From the IMG/VR virus record IMGVR_UViG_3300009550_000046, positions 1-29,297 of that record: a stretch of DNA of 29,297 nucleotides, one strand, 5' to 3'. Every line of letters starts with the position of its first letter. The first letter of the stretch is position 1. The translations under genes were made by a program, and so were the position numbers. This DNA comes from a virus. A model generated the notes under the pieces. That model saw only the letters and a list, made by a program, of their open reading frames with translations, ran no database searches and was not told the DNA's origin. Shown piece after piece: positions 19,473 to 28,464 of this stretch.

Positions 19473-20654
19473 ATGGCTAATACACTCGGTGTAAGAGGTA
19501 CTGGTGGACCAGCAGGTCCAGCTAGAGGTACTGGCAAAGATGTTTCTCAAAGAGAAGATCTTGCAAATTTTATTACAATGATAACAAGGGATGAAACCCC
19601 TTTTATCGCTTCAATTCAAAAAGCAAAAGCAACTGCTATTTATCACGAATGGCAGACAGATGAGCTAGAAGCTCCTGGAAACTCAAGAATCGGTGAAGGT
19701 ACAGATTATATTGCACCTACAGCTGATGGTAGTGGTGGTACAGGTGCGACTCCAGCAACTGGTGCTAAGTTTGCTCATACTGGTCCAAATAGAACTAGAC
19801 TAGGTAACTACACACAGATCAATGGTAAAACTATTGCTGTGTCAGGAACTAGAAGAGCAGTCGATCAAGCTGGTGTTGCTGACGAATATGCCTATCAGCT
19901 TAAGAAAAGAGGTACTGAACTAAAAAGAGACCTTGAATTCGATATGGTTCATTCATATAATATATCTAACGCAGTAGGAACTCAAAATGCAAATGCGAGA
20001 TCTGCTGGTGGATATCAATCTTTTATTAATAGTACAGCAACATGTAACTATGTAGGTCAATTTGAAGCACCTTCACAGGCTACTACAGGTGCTGGTACTG
20101 ATAATAATGGTACAGCGATTCCAAGGGCATCTGTAAATGCTTCATCTTCAGCTGCTCCAACTAGAGGTTCTTTATCATTAACTGAAATTGATTCTGTTAT
20201 GCAGAAGATTTATGAGCAAGGTGGTAAAGCTTCTAAGATAATGGTATCACCAAAAATAAGAAGAGACTTCTCTGATTTAATGGTAAGTGATACTGGAGTT
20301 AAAAGAGAGCTAGGTACATCAGGTCAATTAAGACAATCAGTAGACGTATATATGTCAGACTTTGGTGATCTTATGGTCGTACCAAACTATATCATGGGAT
20401 TAAGTAATTCATTTGCTGATCTATTAGGTGATGGTCATGCATCAACTAAATTTACTAGTAGTGGTATTCCAGATATGGCTAACTTTTCTGCATTAATCTA
20501 TGATCCACAGTGGTTTGCTACTGCGTATCTAAGACCACTCGCAGAGGTAGACGTAGGTCAAAAGGGTGATTCAACTATCGGAATGATGGTCGAAGAATGT
20601 ACTCTTGAAGTACGTAATCCTAAAGGATGTGGAGCAATCTACGGACTTAATTAA
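19473..20654 (+). CDS. Major capsid protein, SU10/DUF5309-like (393 aa)
   Basis: HK97-fold shell protein of the type in Escherichia phages SU10 and phiEco32. Marks are DLANFITMITRDETPFIASI, then the EWQTDELEAPGNSRIGEG segment, GNYTQINGKTIAVSGTRRAV, and near the end YDPQWFATAYLRPLAEVDVG with GMMVEECTLEVRNPKGCGAI. It starts after GGAGGTTATAAA and is followed by an intrinsic terminator, as expected for the most abundant virion protein. Confidence 0.88.
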   Translation: MANTLGVRGTGGPAGPARGTGKDVSQREDLANFITMITRDETPFIASIQKAKATAIYHEWQTDELEAPGNSRIGEGTDYIAPTADGSGGTGATPATGAKFAHTGPNRTRLGNYTQINGKTIAVSGTRRAVDQAGVADEYAYQLKKRGTELKRDLEFDMVHSYNISNAVGTQNANARSAGGYQSFINSTATCNYVGQFEAPSQATTGAGTDNNGTAIPRASVNASSSAAPTRGSLSLTEIDSVMQKIYEQGGKASKIMVSPKIRRDFSDLMVSDTGVKRELGTSGQLRQSVDVYMSDFGDLMVVPNYIMGLSNSFADLLGDGHASTKFTSSGIPDMANFSALIYDPQWFATAYLRPLAEVDVGQKGDSTIGMMVEECTLEVRNPKGCGAIYGLN

Positions 20655-20664
20655 CTTAAATTAT

Positions 20665-20697
20665 AGGGGGAGATTTTATAGTCTTCCCCTTTTTTTT
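20665..20697 (+). terminator. Intrinsic terminator after the capsid gene
   Basis: AGGGGGAGA, 8-base loop TTTTATAG, TCTTCCCCT, running straight into eight T residues. Nine base pairs with one G-U. It parallels the T-phi terminator after gene 10 in T7. Some readthrough must occur, or another promoter must exist, since same-strand virion genes follow. Confidence 0.93.
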
Positions 20698-20710
20698 ATT
20701 GGAGAATTAA

Positions 20711-21217
20711 ATGGCTTATAAAATAAAAAGTGGTGATACTCTTTCTCAAATTGCAAAAAAACAAGGAACTACTATTAAAAAACTTATGGCAGCTAATCCT
20801 AGTATTAAAAATGCTAATCAAATTAAAGCAGGTCAAAGTATTAAAATTCCAGATTCAGGAGTAATGGGTTCAGTAAAGAGATTTTTTGGAATTACTAAAA
20901 GAGATTCTAATCCTTATAAAGGAATGTCTCAATCTGAAATGGATGCTAATAAATCAGTTCCTAAAGTAAAGAAAAATAAAAAGGTCTATAAAGACAAAAT
21001 AATGAGAGATGCTGAAAAGATGAAGAAAAATAAATCTTCAACAACTTCTTCTACTAAGAAAAAAGGTTTATTTACTGAACCAGTAGATAGAAAGACTAAA
21101 ACTAAAAAGAAAGCTTCTTCAGCTGATACAGATAAAAAGTATTTTCCAGGCACTAATATAACACCAACTAAAACGCAAAGAAACAGAATGCGTAAAAGAA
21201 TGGGTGGAGGTACATAA
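20711..21217 (+). CDS. LysM-domain protein (168 aa)
   Basis: N-terminal LysM domain, residues 1-48: YKIKSGDTLSQIAKKQGTTI, then LMAANPSIKNANQIKAGQSI. LysM binds peptidoglycan or chitin sugars. The remainder is a lysine/threonine/serine-rich linker-like stretch ending RKRMGGGT, with no catalytic domain, so it is not an obvious lysin. It may be a virion protein touching the cell wall, or a baseplate/connector protein, as LysM occurs there in other phages. First gene past the capsid terminator; GGAGAATTAA precedes the ATG. Confidence 0.85.
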   Translation: MAYKIKSGDTLSQIAKKQGTTIKKLMAANPSIKNANQIKAGQSIKIPDSGVMGSVKRFFGITKRDSNPYKGMSQSEMDANKSVPKVKKNKKVYKDKIMRDAEKMKKNKSSTTSSTKKKGLFTEPVDRKTKTKKKASSADTDKKYFPGTNITPTKTQRNRMRKRMGGGT

Positions 21218-21447
21218 TGACAGACTTAATGGTAATCAGAACTGCTAATGGTAATATTTACGGAGCTAATGAATCTGTATTTAGAATCGCAGCATCTACT
21301 GGTGGTGGCTATAAGTTAACTCATTTTACAGTTCCAGGCACTGCAGTGGCTAGTAATGCTAACCCTGCAGCTGCTACAGCTGGAGATGAGCTAGGCTATA
21401 TAGGTAAATCAGGTAGATTTGTAGCTATTACAGAACCAGCAACTTAA
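21217..21447 (+). CDS. Small Ala/Gly-rich protein (76 aa)
   Basis: Unrecognised beta-rich protein (DLMVIRTANGNIYGANESVF, then GYKLTHFTVPGTAVASN). Composition is like a head decoration or connector protein. It overlaps the LysM gene by one base (TAATG). Confidence 0.75.
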   Translation: MTDLMVIRTANGNIYGANESVFRIAASTGGGYKLTHFTVPGTAVASNANPAAATAGDELGYIGKSGRFVAITEPAT

Positions 21448-21462
21448 TAGGAGAATGAGGGC

Positions 21463-21804
21463 ATGGCTCGTGAAAATGAATTTAAATTCCAAAGTGCAAC
21501 TGTAGACCCTAAAGAAAGTATGAAAGCTGGATTTGATCTACAGTCTGCTGAATGGGGAGTCGAACAAGATATACAACAATATAAAGATCAAGTTAAATTA
21601 GAACGAGACAAAGAACAATATTTTGGTAGAACAAATAAAGGTTATCGTAAGATGGCAACTATACCTGATATTGTAGCAGTAGAAATACTCCAAAATCATC
21701 ATCTTGATTTACATGATCCACTTTTTATGAGTGATAAAAATAATCTTAAAAAACTAAAAACAATATTAATGATGGAATATCCAGACTTAGTAGTAAATAC
21801 CTAG
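21463..21804 (+). CDS. Hypothetical protein (113 aa)
   Basis: Soluble, charged N-terminus (ENEFKFQSATVDPKESMKAG), then RTNKGYRKMATIPDIVAVEI and a helical end (DKNNLKKLKTILMMEYPDLV). The latter region looks conserved among phages of this type by memory, but without a known role. It precedes the adaptor gene, so a connector role is reasonable. Confidence 0.75.
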   Translation: MARENEFKFQSATVDPKESMKAGFDLQSAEWGVEQDIQQYKDQVKLERDKEQYFGRTNKGYRKMATIPDIVAVEILQNHHLDLHDPLFMSDKNNLKKLKTILMMEYPDLVVNT

Positions 21805-21813
21805 GAGTAAGGC

Positions 21814-22692
21814 ATGGCATTAACTTATACAGAACTAACTGCCTTAGTGCGAAGTTGGTCTAATAGAGATGAAGAAGTAGTTTCAGATGCTATTATACAA
21901 GACTCATTACAATATGCTGCAGATAAAGCTTATAGAACACTTAGAATTCCACCTTTAGAAAATGTAGCTATATTTAATAATACTGATAGTGCTTTAACAA
22001 ATGCAACAACAGTAGCTAATAATCTTAATCCTAGTAGAACTGAAATACAAATACCACATGATCTAGTAGAAATAATATCAATAAAAGAAACAGATTCATC
22101 TGGTAATACAATAAGAGTATTTAATGAAAAGTTAGATGCTAGAACTTTTTTTGATCCAGTAAGTGAAAAATATACTAATAATAATTACTTTACTAGAGAA
22201 AGAAATATTATTTCAGTAAGTCCAGGTTTTAATGATTCTAACCTTGGAACTGCCTCTAATATTGAAGTATATTACTATAGAAGATTACCAGCACTTAATA
22301 GTAAATATGCAGTAACAGTATTAAATTATGCTGCTGGTTTACTTACAACATCAGGTGGAACTACAGCATTATTTTTTGTCAATGGTAATACAACCCAAGC
22401 CTATGCAACCCAAGCAGAAGCTACAACTGCAGCTGGTGGTAATCAAGGTAATACAAACACAGCTAATTATATTGGATTAGATGTACCTCATTATCTTAGA
22501 GATGAAAACGAAAGAATATTATTATATGGAGCATTAGCACAAATATTTGCTTTTACTCAAGAAGACGAACAAGCTATGAAATATGATAAACTATTTTATA
22601 ATGAAATAAAAGAATTAAATGATGAAGACAAACAACGACAGGCATCTGGAGGAAATGTCCAAGTTAACTTTAATGGAAGAGGGTTAATATAA
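21814..22692 (+). CDS. Head-tail adaptor-like protein (292 aa)
   Basis: Looks like the adaptor that sits below the portal in SU10-type podoviruses: a helical N-terminus (YTELTALVRSWSNRDEEVVS, then AADKAYRTLRIPPLE), IPHDLVEIISIKETDSSG, and a C-terminal helix (RILLYGALAQIFAFTQEDEQ followed by AMKYDKLFYNEIKELNDED). About 45 residues in the middle (LTTSGGTTALFFVNGNTTQA onward) are low-complexity and look like an insertion. Named from pattern and order, not a search. Confidence 0.7.
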   Translation: MALTYTELTALVRSWSNRDEEVVSDAIIQDSLQYAADKAYRTLRIPPLENVAIFNNTDSALTNATTVANNLNPSRTEIQIPHDLVEIISIKETDSSGNTIRVFNEKLDARTFFDPVSEKYTNNNYFTRERNIISVSPGFNDSNLGTASNIEVYYYRRLPALNSKYAVTVLNYAAGLLTTSGGTTALFFVNGNTTQAYATQAEATTAAGGNQGNTNTANYIGLDVPHYLRDENERILLYGALAQIFAFTQEDEQAMKYDKLFYNEIKELNDEDKQRQASGGNVQVNFNGRGLI

Positions 22693-23870
22693 TGACTACA
22701 CCAGCAAGACCTGGAAGCTTTACAGGAGCTACAGATACTGCCTCAGCAGGTAGTTACTTTGGAACAACATTACTTAGTGGTATATCAGATTTAGTTGCTG
22801 CTGACGTTGCATCTGCACAAACATCAGCTACTAATGCTGCTGCAAGTGCTAGTTCAGTTTCTACTGATGCAACAAATGCATCTAATAGTGCAACAGTTGC
22901 ACAAAAATTTGCTACTAACCCAGCTAATACTCAATTTGCTCACAGTGGACAAAATTACTTTTCAGCATTACATTATGCAACAGAAGTATCTAACCAAACA
23001 TCTTTAGCAACAACTGCAAGAACTGATGCACAAAACTTTGCTACTAGAGCAGCTAATTCTGCTTTTACTTTTGATGGACAAAATTATTTTTCAGCATTAC
23101 ATTATCAAACTTTAGCAAATACAAATGCAACAGCAGCAAGTAATTCTTCAGCAGATGCACAAAAGTTAGCAATTAATGCAGAAGATTCACAATTTACTTT
23201 AAGTGGTGGAACTACAGGTTTTTCAGCTTTACATCACAAAGAAAAAGCTGCTGATAGTGCAACTGCAGCTGCAGCAAGTGCAAGTACTGCAAGTGGTCAT
23301 GTTACGTCAGCACAAGGTCATGCAACTACTGCACAAAATTATGCTACTAAAGTAGATGGAGCTGTACCTAGCACATCTGATTATTCAGCTAAAGCACATG
23401 CAATAGGTGGTACAGGTGTTACAAGTCAAACAGGTGCAGCAAGTGAATGGGCAATTAAAGCAACATCTGTAGATAGTTCTGGAGAACACAGTGCTAAATC
23501 TTATGCTATTAGTGGTACTGCAATTAGTGCTGGTTCTGCTAAACAATGGGCAATAGGTGGTGGATCTGGTTTTGCTAGAGATACTGCAGTTGCTGGTGGT
23601 GAATTTTCAGCTAAGTACTATGCTAATCTTGCAGCAAACTCAGTAGCTCAATTCGATCAAGTATACTATGGTTCATATAGTTCAGATAGTGCAGCACAAA
23701 CAGCACATACTAATGCTGGTCATACAGTTGCTGCTGGTGATTTATACTTTTCAACTTCAACTAATAACGTAAGATTTTACAATGGTACAGCTTGGAATAA
23801 TATTGCAGCAGTTGATACTTCAGCTTTTGCAAGTAAAGGTTTTGCCACAGCAATGGCAATAGCATTATAG
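22692..23870 (+). CDS. Tail-fibre-like protein with Ala-rich repeats (392 aa)
   Basis: Alanine/serine/threonine-rich, probably a trimeric coiled-coil shaft. Three imperfect repeats, spaced about 44 residues, near 70-98, 114-141 and 157-185, each like AQxFA..A..S.F...GQNYFSALHY. The C-terminal part (ISDLYFSTSTNNV-like, residues 349-369 with RFYNGTAWNNIA) resembles short tip modules of other phage fibres. The repetitive DNA can recombine. It overlaps the adaptor stop by one base (TAATG). Confidence 0.8.
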   Translation: MTTPARPGSFTGATDTASAGSYFGTTLLSGISDLVAADVASAQTSATNAAASASSVSTDATNASNSATVAQKFATNPANTQFAHSGQNYFSALHYATEVSNQTSLATTARTDAQNFATRAANSAFTFDGQNYFSALHYQTLANTNATAASNSSADAQKLAINAEDSQFTLSGGTTGFSALHHKEKAADSATAAAASASTASGHVTSAQGHATTAQNYATKVDGAVPSTSDYSAKAHAIGGTGVTSQTGAASEWAIKATSVDSSGEHSAKSYAISGTAISAGSAKQWAIGGGSGFARDTAVAGGEFSAKYYANLAANSVAQFDQVYYGSYSSDSAAQTAHTNAGHTVAAGDLYFSTSTNNVRFYNGTAWNNIAAVDTSAFASKGFATAMAIAL

Positions 23871-23880
23871 GGAGAAAATA

Positions 23881-24546
23881 ATGGCACAAGATTTTGAAAG
23901 ACACTTTGTAACAGGTGTCGGAACAACAGCACAAGATATTCCTGATGGCACTGATTTTAACTCTGATGATGCTATAGTAGGAATTCATTTAACAAATACA
24001 ACACTTAATACAATTAATGCTTCTGCATTTATGACAAGTAGTGCATTTACAGGTAATACAGGTGATCCATTTACTATCGCAGTAACTGTTGTTGGTGGCG
24101 AATTTGTATTAGATGGAACAACAAAACCACAACTAACTTTACTAAAAGGTTTTACTTATGTATTTGATCAATCACATAGTAGTAATGCTGGACATCAAAT
24201 AGCTTTTAAAGAAGGAGCTGGAGGTAGTGCTTATACTACAGGTGTTACTAACACTGGAACTTTAGGTCAGGCTGGAGCTAAAACAACTTTTGTAGTTGCA
24301 TCTAATGCACCTGATGCTTTATATTATTATTGTGTAGCTCATGGTGAAAGTATGGGTAATACTATTACAACTACAAATGCCCATTACATAATTAAAAATG
24401 CTCCTATACCTAGTGGAAGTTCACTTCAAGTATTAGATGGTGGAGCAAAGATGGTCGTACAGAGTGGAGATAGGTTATTCATACAGTCAGATACTGCAAC
24501 TTCATTAGATGCATGGGTGTCTGTCGTTGATGCAATAAGTACATAG
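23881..24546 (+). CDS. Virion protein with inserted cupredoxin-like domain (221 aa)
   Basis: The outer parts (residues 1-60 and 163-221) resemble small structural proteins of marine phages (ERHFVTGVGTTAQDIPDGTD; SGSSLQVLDGGAKMVVQSGD). Between them, about 63-162, lies a domain like plastocyanin/cupredoxin: LTLLKGFTYVFDQSHSSNAG, then His105, and YYYCVAHGESMGN with Cys151, His154 and Met158. This is the His/Cys-His-Met ligand set of a type 1 copper site, apparently complete. Copper binding has not been shown here. Similar YYYC..H..MG segments are known in cyanophage structural proteins. Confidence 0.75.
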   Translation: MAQDFERHFVTGVGTTAQDIPDGTDFNSDDAIVGIHLTNTTLNTINASAFMTSSAFTGNTGDPFTIAVTVVGGEFVLDGTTKPQLTLLKGFTYVFDQSHSSNAGHQIAFKEGAGGSAYTTGVTNTGTLGQAGAKTTFVVASNAPDALYYYCVAHGESMGNTITTTNAHYIIKNAPIPSGSSLQVLDGGAKMVVQSGDRLFIQSDTATSLDAWVSVVDAIST

Positions 24547-24555
24547 GAGAGTTAA

Positions 24556-25056
24556 ATGCCATATATAGGAAATAAAGCGAATGTTGCATTTAATAGTATA
24601 ACTAAACAAGACCTTACAGGAGCTAGTGGTAGTACATTAACTTTGTCAAATGCAGTTGCAAATGAAAATGAAATAGCATTATATATTAATAACGTTAGAC
24701 AAGAACCTGCAACATCTTATACAGCAAGTGGAACTACTGTAACCTTACAAGGTTATACTGTAGCTGGTACTGATGATATATATGTAGTATATTTAGGTAA
24801 AGGTCAACAAACTACAGTAACACCAGATGGTTCAGTAACTAGTGCTAAACTTGGTAGTGGTGTTGTACATGGTTTAGGAATATTTAAAGGTGATACTTCG
24901 CAAGACTTAGGTGCTATTATAAGAGTACATGAAAACGAATTAAATACAAGTGTTACTATTGATGCTAATACAAATGGAATAGCTAGTGGTCCATTGACAA
25001 TAGCAAGTGGTGTTACACTAACAATAACTAGTGGAGGAGCATTGTCAATAGTATGA
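24556..25056 (+). CDS. Fibre-like structural protein, MPYIG type (166 aa)
   Basis: Starts MPYIGNKANVAFNSITKQDL and has a beta-rich body with IALYINNVRQEPATSY and IYVVYLGKGQQTTV, ending SGVTLTITSGGALSIV, the short beta-helix-like end typical of trimeric marine phage fibres. It is related to 28000-28464 over its whole length. It probably forms part of the receptor-binding apparatus. The last bases overlap the next gene as ATGA. Confidence 0.75.
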   Translation: MPYIGNKANVAFNSITKQDLTGASGSTLTLSNAVANENEIALYINNVRQEPATSYTASGTTVTLQGYTVAGTDDIYVVYLGKGQQTTVTPDGSVTSAKLGSGVVHGLGIFKGDTSQDLGAIIRVHENELNTSVTIDANTNGIASGPLTIASGVTLTITSGGALSIV

Positions 25057-25646
25057 GTATATTAAGAACAAATCAAATACAGGATACTGGAACTAATGTT
25101 GCAGCAAATATTAGTGGTGGTGTTGTTACCTTTACTAATACACCTTCAACACCAAATGGAGTTGTTTCAGGAACAAGACCAGCTTTTATTGCAACTATGC
25201 ATGGAGCAGATCAAACTAATATGACTGGAGGTAGTACTACTCCAACAACAATGATTTTTACAAATACAAGTGCTCCATATGGTATTAATACTGGTAATCA
25301 TTATAGCACAACTACTGGAAAATTTACAGCACCAGTAGCTGGAGTTTACTTTTTTTGTTTTAGTGTATTATTAAATAGTGTATCTAATAGTGATGATGGT
25401 ATTCATATAGCGATGACATATGAGTTTGCATCTGGTGGAAGTCCTCAAATGCATTTTTTCTCTAGAACTAATGGGGAAGCAGCAAACTCAGATTATGGAT
25501 ATGGTGGTTATTTACCTTGGAATGGTTCAATAATTTTTAATATGGCTGTAAATGATACTGTTAAAATGGGTGCAGGTAGTAGTGGTACTATTGGTGTTTA
25601 TGGAGATAGATCACAAAATCGTTTTCAAGGATTTTTAGTAGGATAG
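25053..25646 (+). CDS. Fibre-like protein with C1q-like head (197 aa)
   Basis: N-terminal tag MSILRTNQIQDTGTNVAANI, followed by a domain with C1q/TNF-like features: RPAFIATMHGADQTNMTGG, NHYSTTTGKFTAPVAGVYFF, MAVNDTVKMGAGSSGT and RFQGFLVG at the very end. C1q domains are trimeric and often bind receptors. The N-terminal tag is shared with the next gene, suggesting a common attachment site. Confidence 0.8.
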   Translation: MSILRTNQIQDTGTNVAANISGGVVTFTNTPSTPNGVVSGTRPAFIATMHGADQTNMTGGSTTPTTMIFTNTSAPYGINTGNHYSTTTGKFTAPVAGVYFFCFSVLLNSVSNSDDGIHIAMTYEFASGGSPQMHFFSRTNGEAANSDYGYGGYLPWNGSIIFNMAVNDTVKMGAGSSGTIGVYGDRSQNRFQGFLVG

Positions 25647-25655
25647 GGGGGTAGC

Positions 25656-26105
25656 ATGAGCATACTTAGAACAAATCAAATACAAGATACGTCTGGTAAT
25701 ACTGCTATGATGATAGATGATAGTGGTGTAGTTAATCACCCAGCTAAACCTTTTTGGGTTTTAGGACTTAGTACTAATGCTCAAGTAGAAGGAACACTAG
25801 CCTTTGATGTAGTACATAAACTAAGAAATGCAACACACAATAGTGGTGCAATTACAATATTAACTGCTGGTGTTTATCTTTGTACTTTTGCTAGTAATAA
25901 TGATAACACCTATAAACATTTTAATATAAATGGATCAAATCCATATGCTAGTACTTTTACTCAATGGCATAATGGTGCTGATTCAAATACTTTAGTAACT
26001 CCGTTAGAGCTAAGTGTAAATGATGTAGTTACTTGCTATATGGGTACTGCTGGTGGTGGAACTTATGGACATAATACATTATTTAGTGGAGTATTAATAG
26101 GATGA
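25656..26105 (+). CDS. Fibre-like protein, C1q-like, short (149 aa)
   Basis: The N-terminal tag MSILRTNQIQDTSGNTAMMI is nearly identical to that of the preceding gene, with a shorter C1q-like domain (AITILTAGVYLCTFASNN, LSVNDVVTCYMGTAGG, ending LFSGVLIG). It looks like a second receptor-binding variant made by swapping the distal domain. The next gene overlaps as ATGA. Confidence 0.75.
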   Translation: MSILRTNQIQDTSGNTAMMIDDSGVVNHPAKPFWVLGLSTNAQVEGTLAFDVVHKLRNATHNSGAITILTAGVYLCTFASNNDNTYKHFNINGSNPYASTFTQWHNGADSNTLVTPLELSVNDVVTCYMGTAGGGTYGHNTLFSGVLIG

Positions 26106-26689
26106 GTACATTAAAAGTCGGTGCTATACAAAGCACAACAGGTAATGCTGCTATGACTGTAGCGAATACAGGTATTATTACTGCACCTACCCCAATTAGA
26201 GCACCTGGATCAGTGTTACAAATGCCTTTTACACAATATACTGGCACTACAAGTGTAAGTCTTAGTGCTAACACAAATACAATAGTAAGTGTTTTAACAG
26301 TTAATATTACACCATCAAGTACATCATCTATAATTAAATTAGATAGTCATGTATTTCATGAATGGTCTAATCAATTATATGCAACTGAAAATGTTTGGTT
26401 TTTTTATAGAGATTCAACTTTATTAAGAGCTCCTACTGATGGCAATAGAGCATCAGGTATATCTATATCAAGATTATCATATCATTCTGATGATGCTACT
26501 AGCACACCTGAAACAGTTTACTATACTTATTTTGATACACCCTCAACCACTAGCCAAATAACTTATAAAGTAGGAGTGCGTGTTTATTCTAATAGCACTC
26601 TCTATGTTAATAGAACAGTCAATGATGGTAATAACACTCAAACAGAAAGAGGGATAAGTTTTATCTCAGCAACAGAGATAGGAGGATAG
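26102..26689 (+). CDS. Fibre-like protein (195 aa)
   Basis: Starts MSTLKVGAIQSTTGNAAMTV, a variant of the same N-terminal tag, and continues with a distinct beta-rich body (SIIKLDSHVFHEWSNQLYAT, then VWFFYRDSTLLRAPTDGN) ending GISFISATEIGG. The body resembles short phage tail proteins with a jelly-roll tip, but I cannot name the fold with confidence. Confidence 0.75.
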   Translation: MSTLKVGAIQSTTGNAAMTVANTGIITAPTPIRAPGSVLQMPFTQYTGTTSVSLSANTNTIVSVLTVNITPSSTSSIIKLDSHVFHEWSNQLYATENVWFFYRDSTLLRAPTDGNRASGISISRLSYHSDDATSTPETVYYTYFDTPSTTSQITYKVGVRVYSNSTLYVNRTVNDGNNTQTERGISFISATEIGG

Positions 26690-26690
26690 C

Positions 26691-27827
26691 ATGCCAAAAA
26701 GTCAAATAATATCAGCGAGTATTACCGATGGTACTATTGCTAATACTGATATAGCTGATAGTACACTAACAACAGCTAAGCTAGCAACTCCTAATCTAGG
26801 TAGGCGTAACCTTGTAATAAATGGTGCTATGCAAGTGGCACAGAGAGGAACAAGTCAAGCCAGTATAGGTAACAGTACTGGCTCAGGTTATTTTACAGTA
26901 GACAGATATAATACTGTTTTTAAAACAAGTGGTCTATTTACAATGTCGCAGTCTACTGTTACAGATTTAGCAGGATTTGCTAATGCCCTTAAACTTGATT
27001 GCACTACTGCTGATACCTCTATTGCATCAGATGAATACTTTTTATTGCAATATAAGTTAGAAGGTCAAAATTTACAACAATTCAAAAAAGGTACATCAAG
27101 TGCAGAAAAGATGACTGTTTCTTTTTATGTAAAAGGTAATGCAAATGCAACTTATGTTTGTGAATTGTATGACCAAGATAATGCTAGAGAAATTGCACAA
27201 ACTTTTTCTGTAACCTCAAGTTGGCAAAGAATAGTTTTAACTTATGATGGCGATACTACTGGTGCTTTTGATGATGATAATGTTTTAAGTATGTATATAA
27301 GTTTTTGGTTACATTCAGGAAGCAATCATAATAGTGGCACTTTAAGTACAACTTGGACAAGTATTACAAATGCAAATAGAGCAGTAGGTATTTCATCTTT
27401 CTTTGATAGCACAGATAGAACACTTGAGATTACTGGATTACAACTAGAAGTAGGCTCACAAGCCACACCATTTGAGCATAGGTTATTTGGGGAAGAACTA
27501 GCTTTGTGTCAAAGGTATCTTTATTCTATTGATGAAGCAGTTGCTAGTACACCAGTTCATTTAATCGGTTATAATCAAGCTGGAGGTGCTTGTAGATATG
27601 GATTACATAATCAAATGAGAGCTGCACCTACAGTAACAACATCGAATATACAAATATTTCATGGTACTGGTAGCACTGTAAATATAACATCTATAGACAG
27701 CCAAAGATCACAAGGAGGTCTTACTGGTTTTAGAGCTAATCCAGCATCAGCTATAACTGCTGGTGATGCAGTTGCATTTTATACAAATGGTACTAATGCG
27801 TACATAAGATTTGATTCAGAATTGTAG
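26691..27827 (+). CDS. Tail-fibre-like protein with CBM-like domain (378 aa)
   Basis: N-terminus SASITDGTIANTDIADSTLT (a repeated fibre-shaft signature), then the conserved RNLVINGAMQVAQRGTSQAS and YFTVDRYNTV, and LEITGLQLEVGSQATPFEHR: together the pattern of carbohydrate-binding CBM4/9-like modules in many phage fibres. A variable C-terminal region (about 285-378) follows. Likely a sugar-recognising receptor-binding protein. Confidence 0.8.
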   Translation: MPKSQIISASITDGTIANTDIADSTLTTAKLATPNLGRRNLVINGAMQVAQRGTSQASIGNSTGSGYFTVDRYNTVFKTSGLFTMSQSTVTDLAGFANALKLDCTTADTSIASDEYFLLQYKLEGQNLQQFKKGTSSAEKMTVSFYVKGNANATYVCELYDQDNAREIAQTFSVTSSWQRIVLTYDGDTTGAFDDDNVLSMYISFWLHSGSNHNSGTLSTTWTSITNANRAVGISSFFDSTDRTLEITGLQLEVGSQATPFEHRLFGEELALCQRYLYSIDEAVASTPVHLIGYNQAGGACRYGLHNQMRAAPTVTTSNIQIFHGTGSTVNITSIDSQRSQGGLTGFRANPASAITAGDAVAFYTNGTNAYIRFDSEL

Positions 27828-27835
27828 AGGTTAAA

Positions 27836-28000
27836 ATGAATATTACATCAGTTAAATATACAGCAAAAGATAATGAAAAAAGTTTAATAGTAGTTTCAAA
27901 TGGTCAAACATTATATGTACCAATAGACACAGCTAACAGACATTACCAAGAAATCCAAGAATGGGTTAAGGAAGGAAATAAAATAGAGGAGGCAGATTAA
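27836..28000 (+). CDS. Small conserved phage-type protein (54 aa)
   Basis: Reads MNITSVKYTAKDNEKSLIVV, then NGQTLYVPIDTANRHYQEIQ and a helical acidic end. Short proteins with this PVD.ANRHYQEI pattern accompany tail-fibre genes in other marine phages and may be assembly chaperones; this is from memory. AGAGGTTAAA precedes the ATG, and its TAA overlaps the next ATG (TAATG at 27998-28002). Confidence 0.75.
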   Translation: MNITSVKYTAKDNEKSLIVVSNGQTLYVPIDTANRHYQEIQEWVKEGNKIEEAD

Positions 28001-28464
28001 TGCCATATATAGGAAAAGAACCCTTACATGGGGAGTATATAAAGCTAGATGCAATAACAGCTAGTGCTACTGCTACCTATAATTTATTAAGAGGTGGTGC
28101 AGCATTTAGTCCTGGAACTGCCGAGCAATGTATTGTAAGTCTTAATGGAGTAACACAAGCTCCAGGGGATGCTTATACTATAAGTGGTAGTCAAATAATA
28201 TTTAGTGATGCATTAACAAGTAATGATGTTATTAATTATATATTAGTCATGGGTAATAATTTAGATACAGGTACACCTTCTAGTGGATCTATTCAAGCAG
28301 CACAATTATCTAATACATTATTTAGAGACCCATTAAGAATTAACGATGATAGTATTGACACCGATATAACAATAGCTAGTACAGAAAGAGCTATGGTAGC
28401 TGGAGATATATCTGTTGCTAATGGTGTAACACTAACAGTAAATGGAGTTTTAACAGTAGTATGA
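28000..28464 (+). CDS. Fibre-like structural protein, MPYIG type, second copy (154 aa)
   Basis: Related to 24556-25056: same MPYIG opening, same IVSLNGVTQAPGDAYTISGS strand-turn pattern, and the same kind of end (NGVTLTVNGVLTVV). The body contains SGSIQAAQLSNTLFRDPLRI. Probably a tail appendage protein. It overlaps the next gene as ATGA. Confidence 0.75.
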   Translation: MPYIGKEPLHGEYIKLDAITASATATYNLLRGGAAFSPGTAEQCIVSLNGVTQAPGDAYTISGSQIIFSDALTSNDVINYILVMGNNLDTGTPSSGSIQAAQLSNTLFRDPLRINDDSIDTDITIASTERAMVAGDISVANGVTLTVNGVLTVV

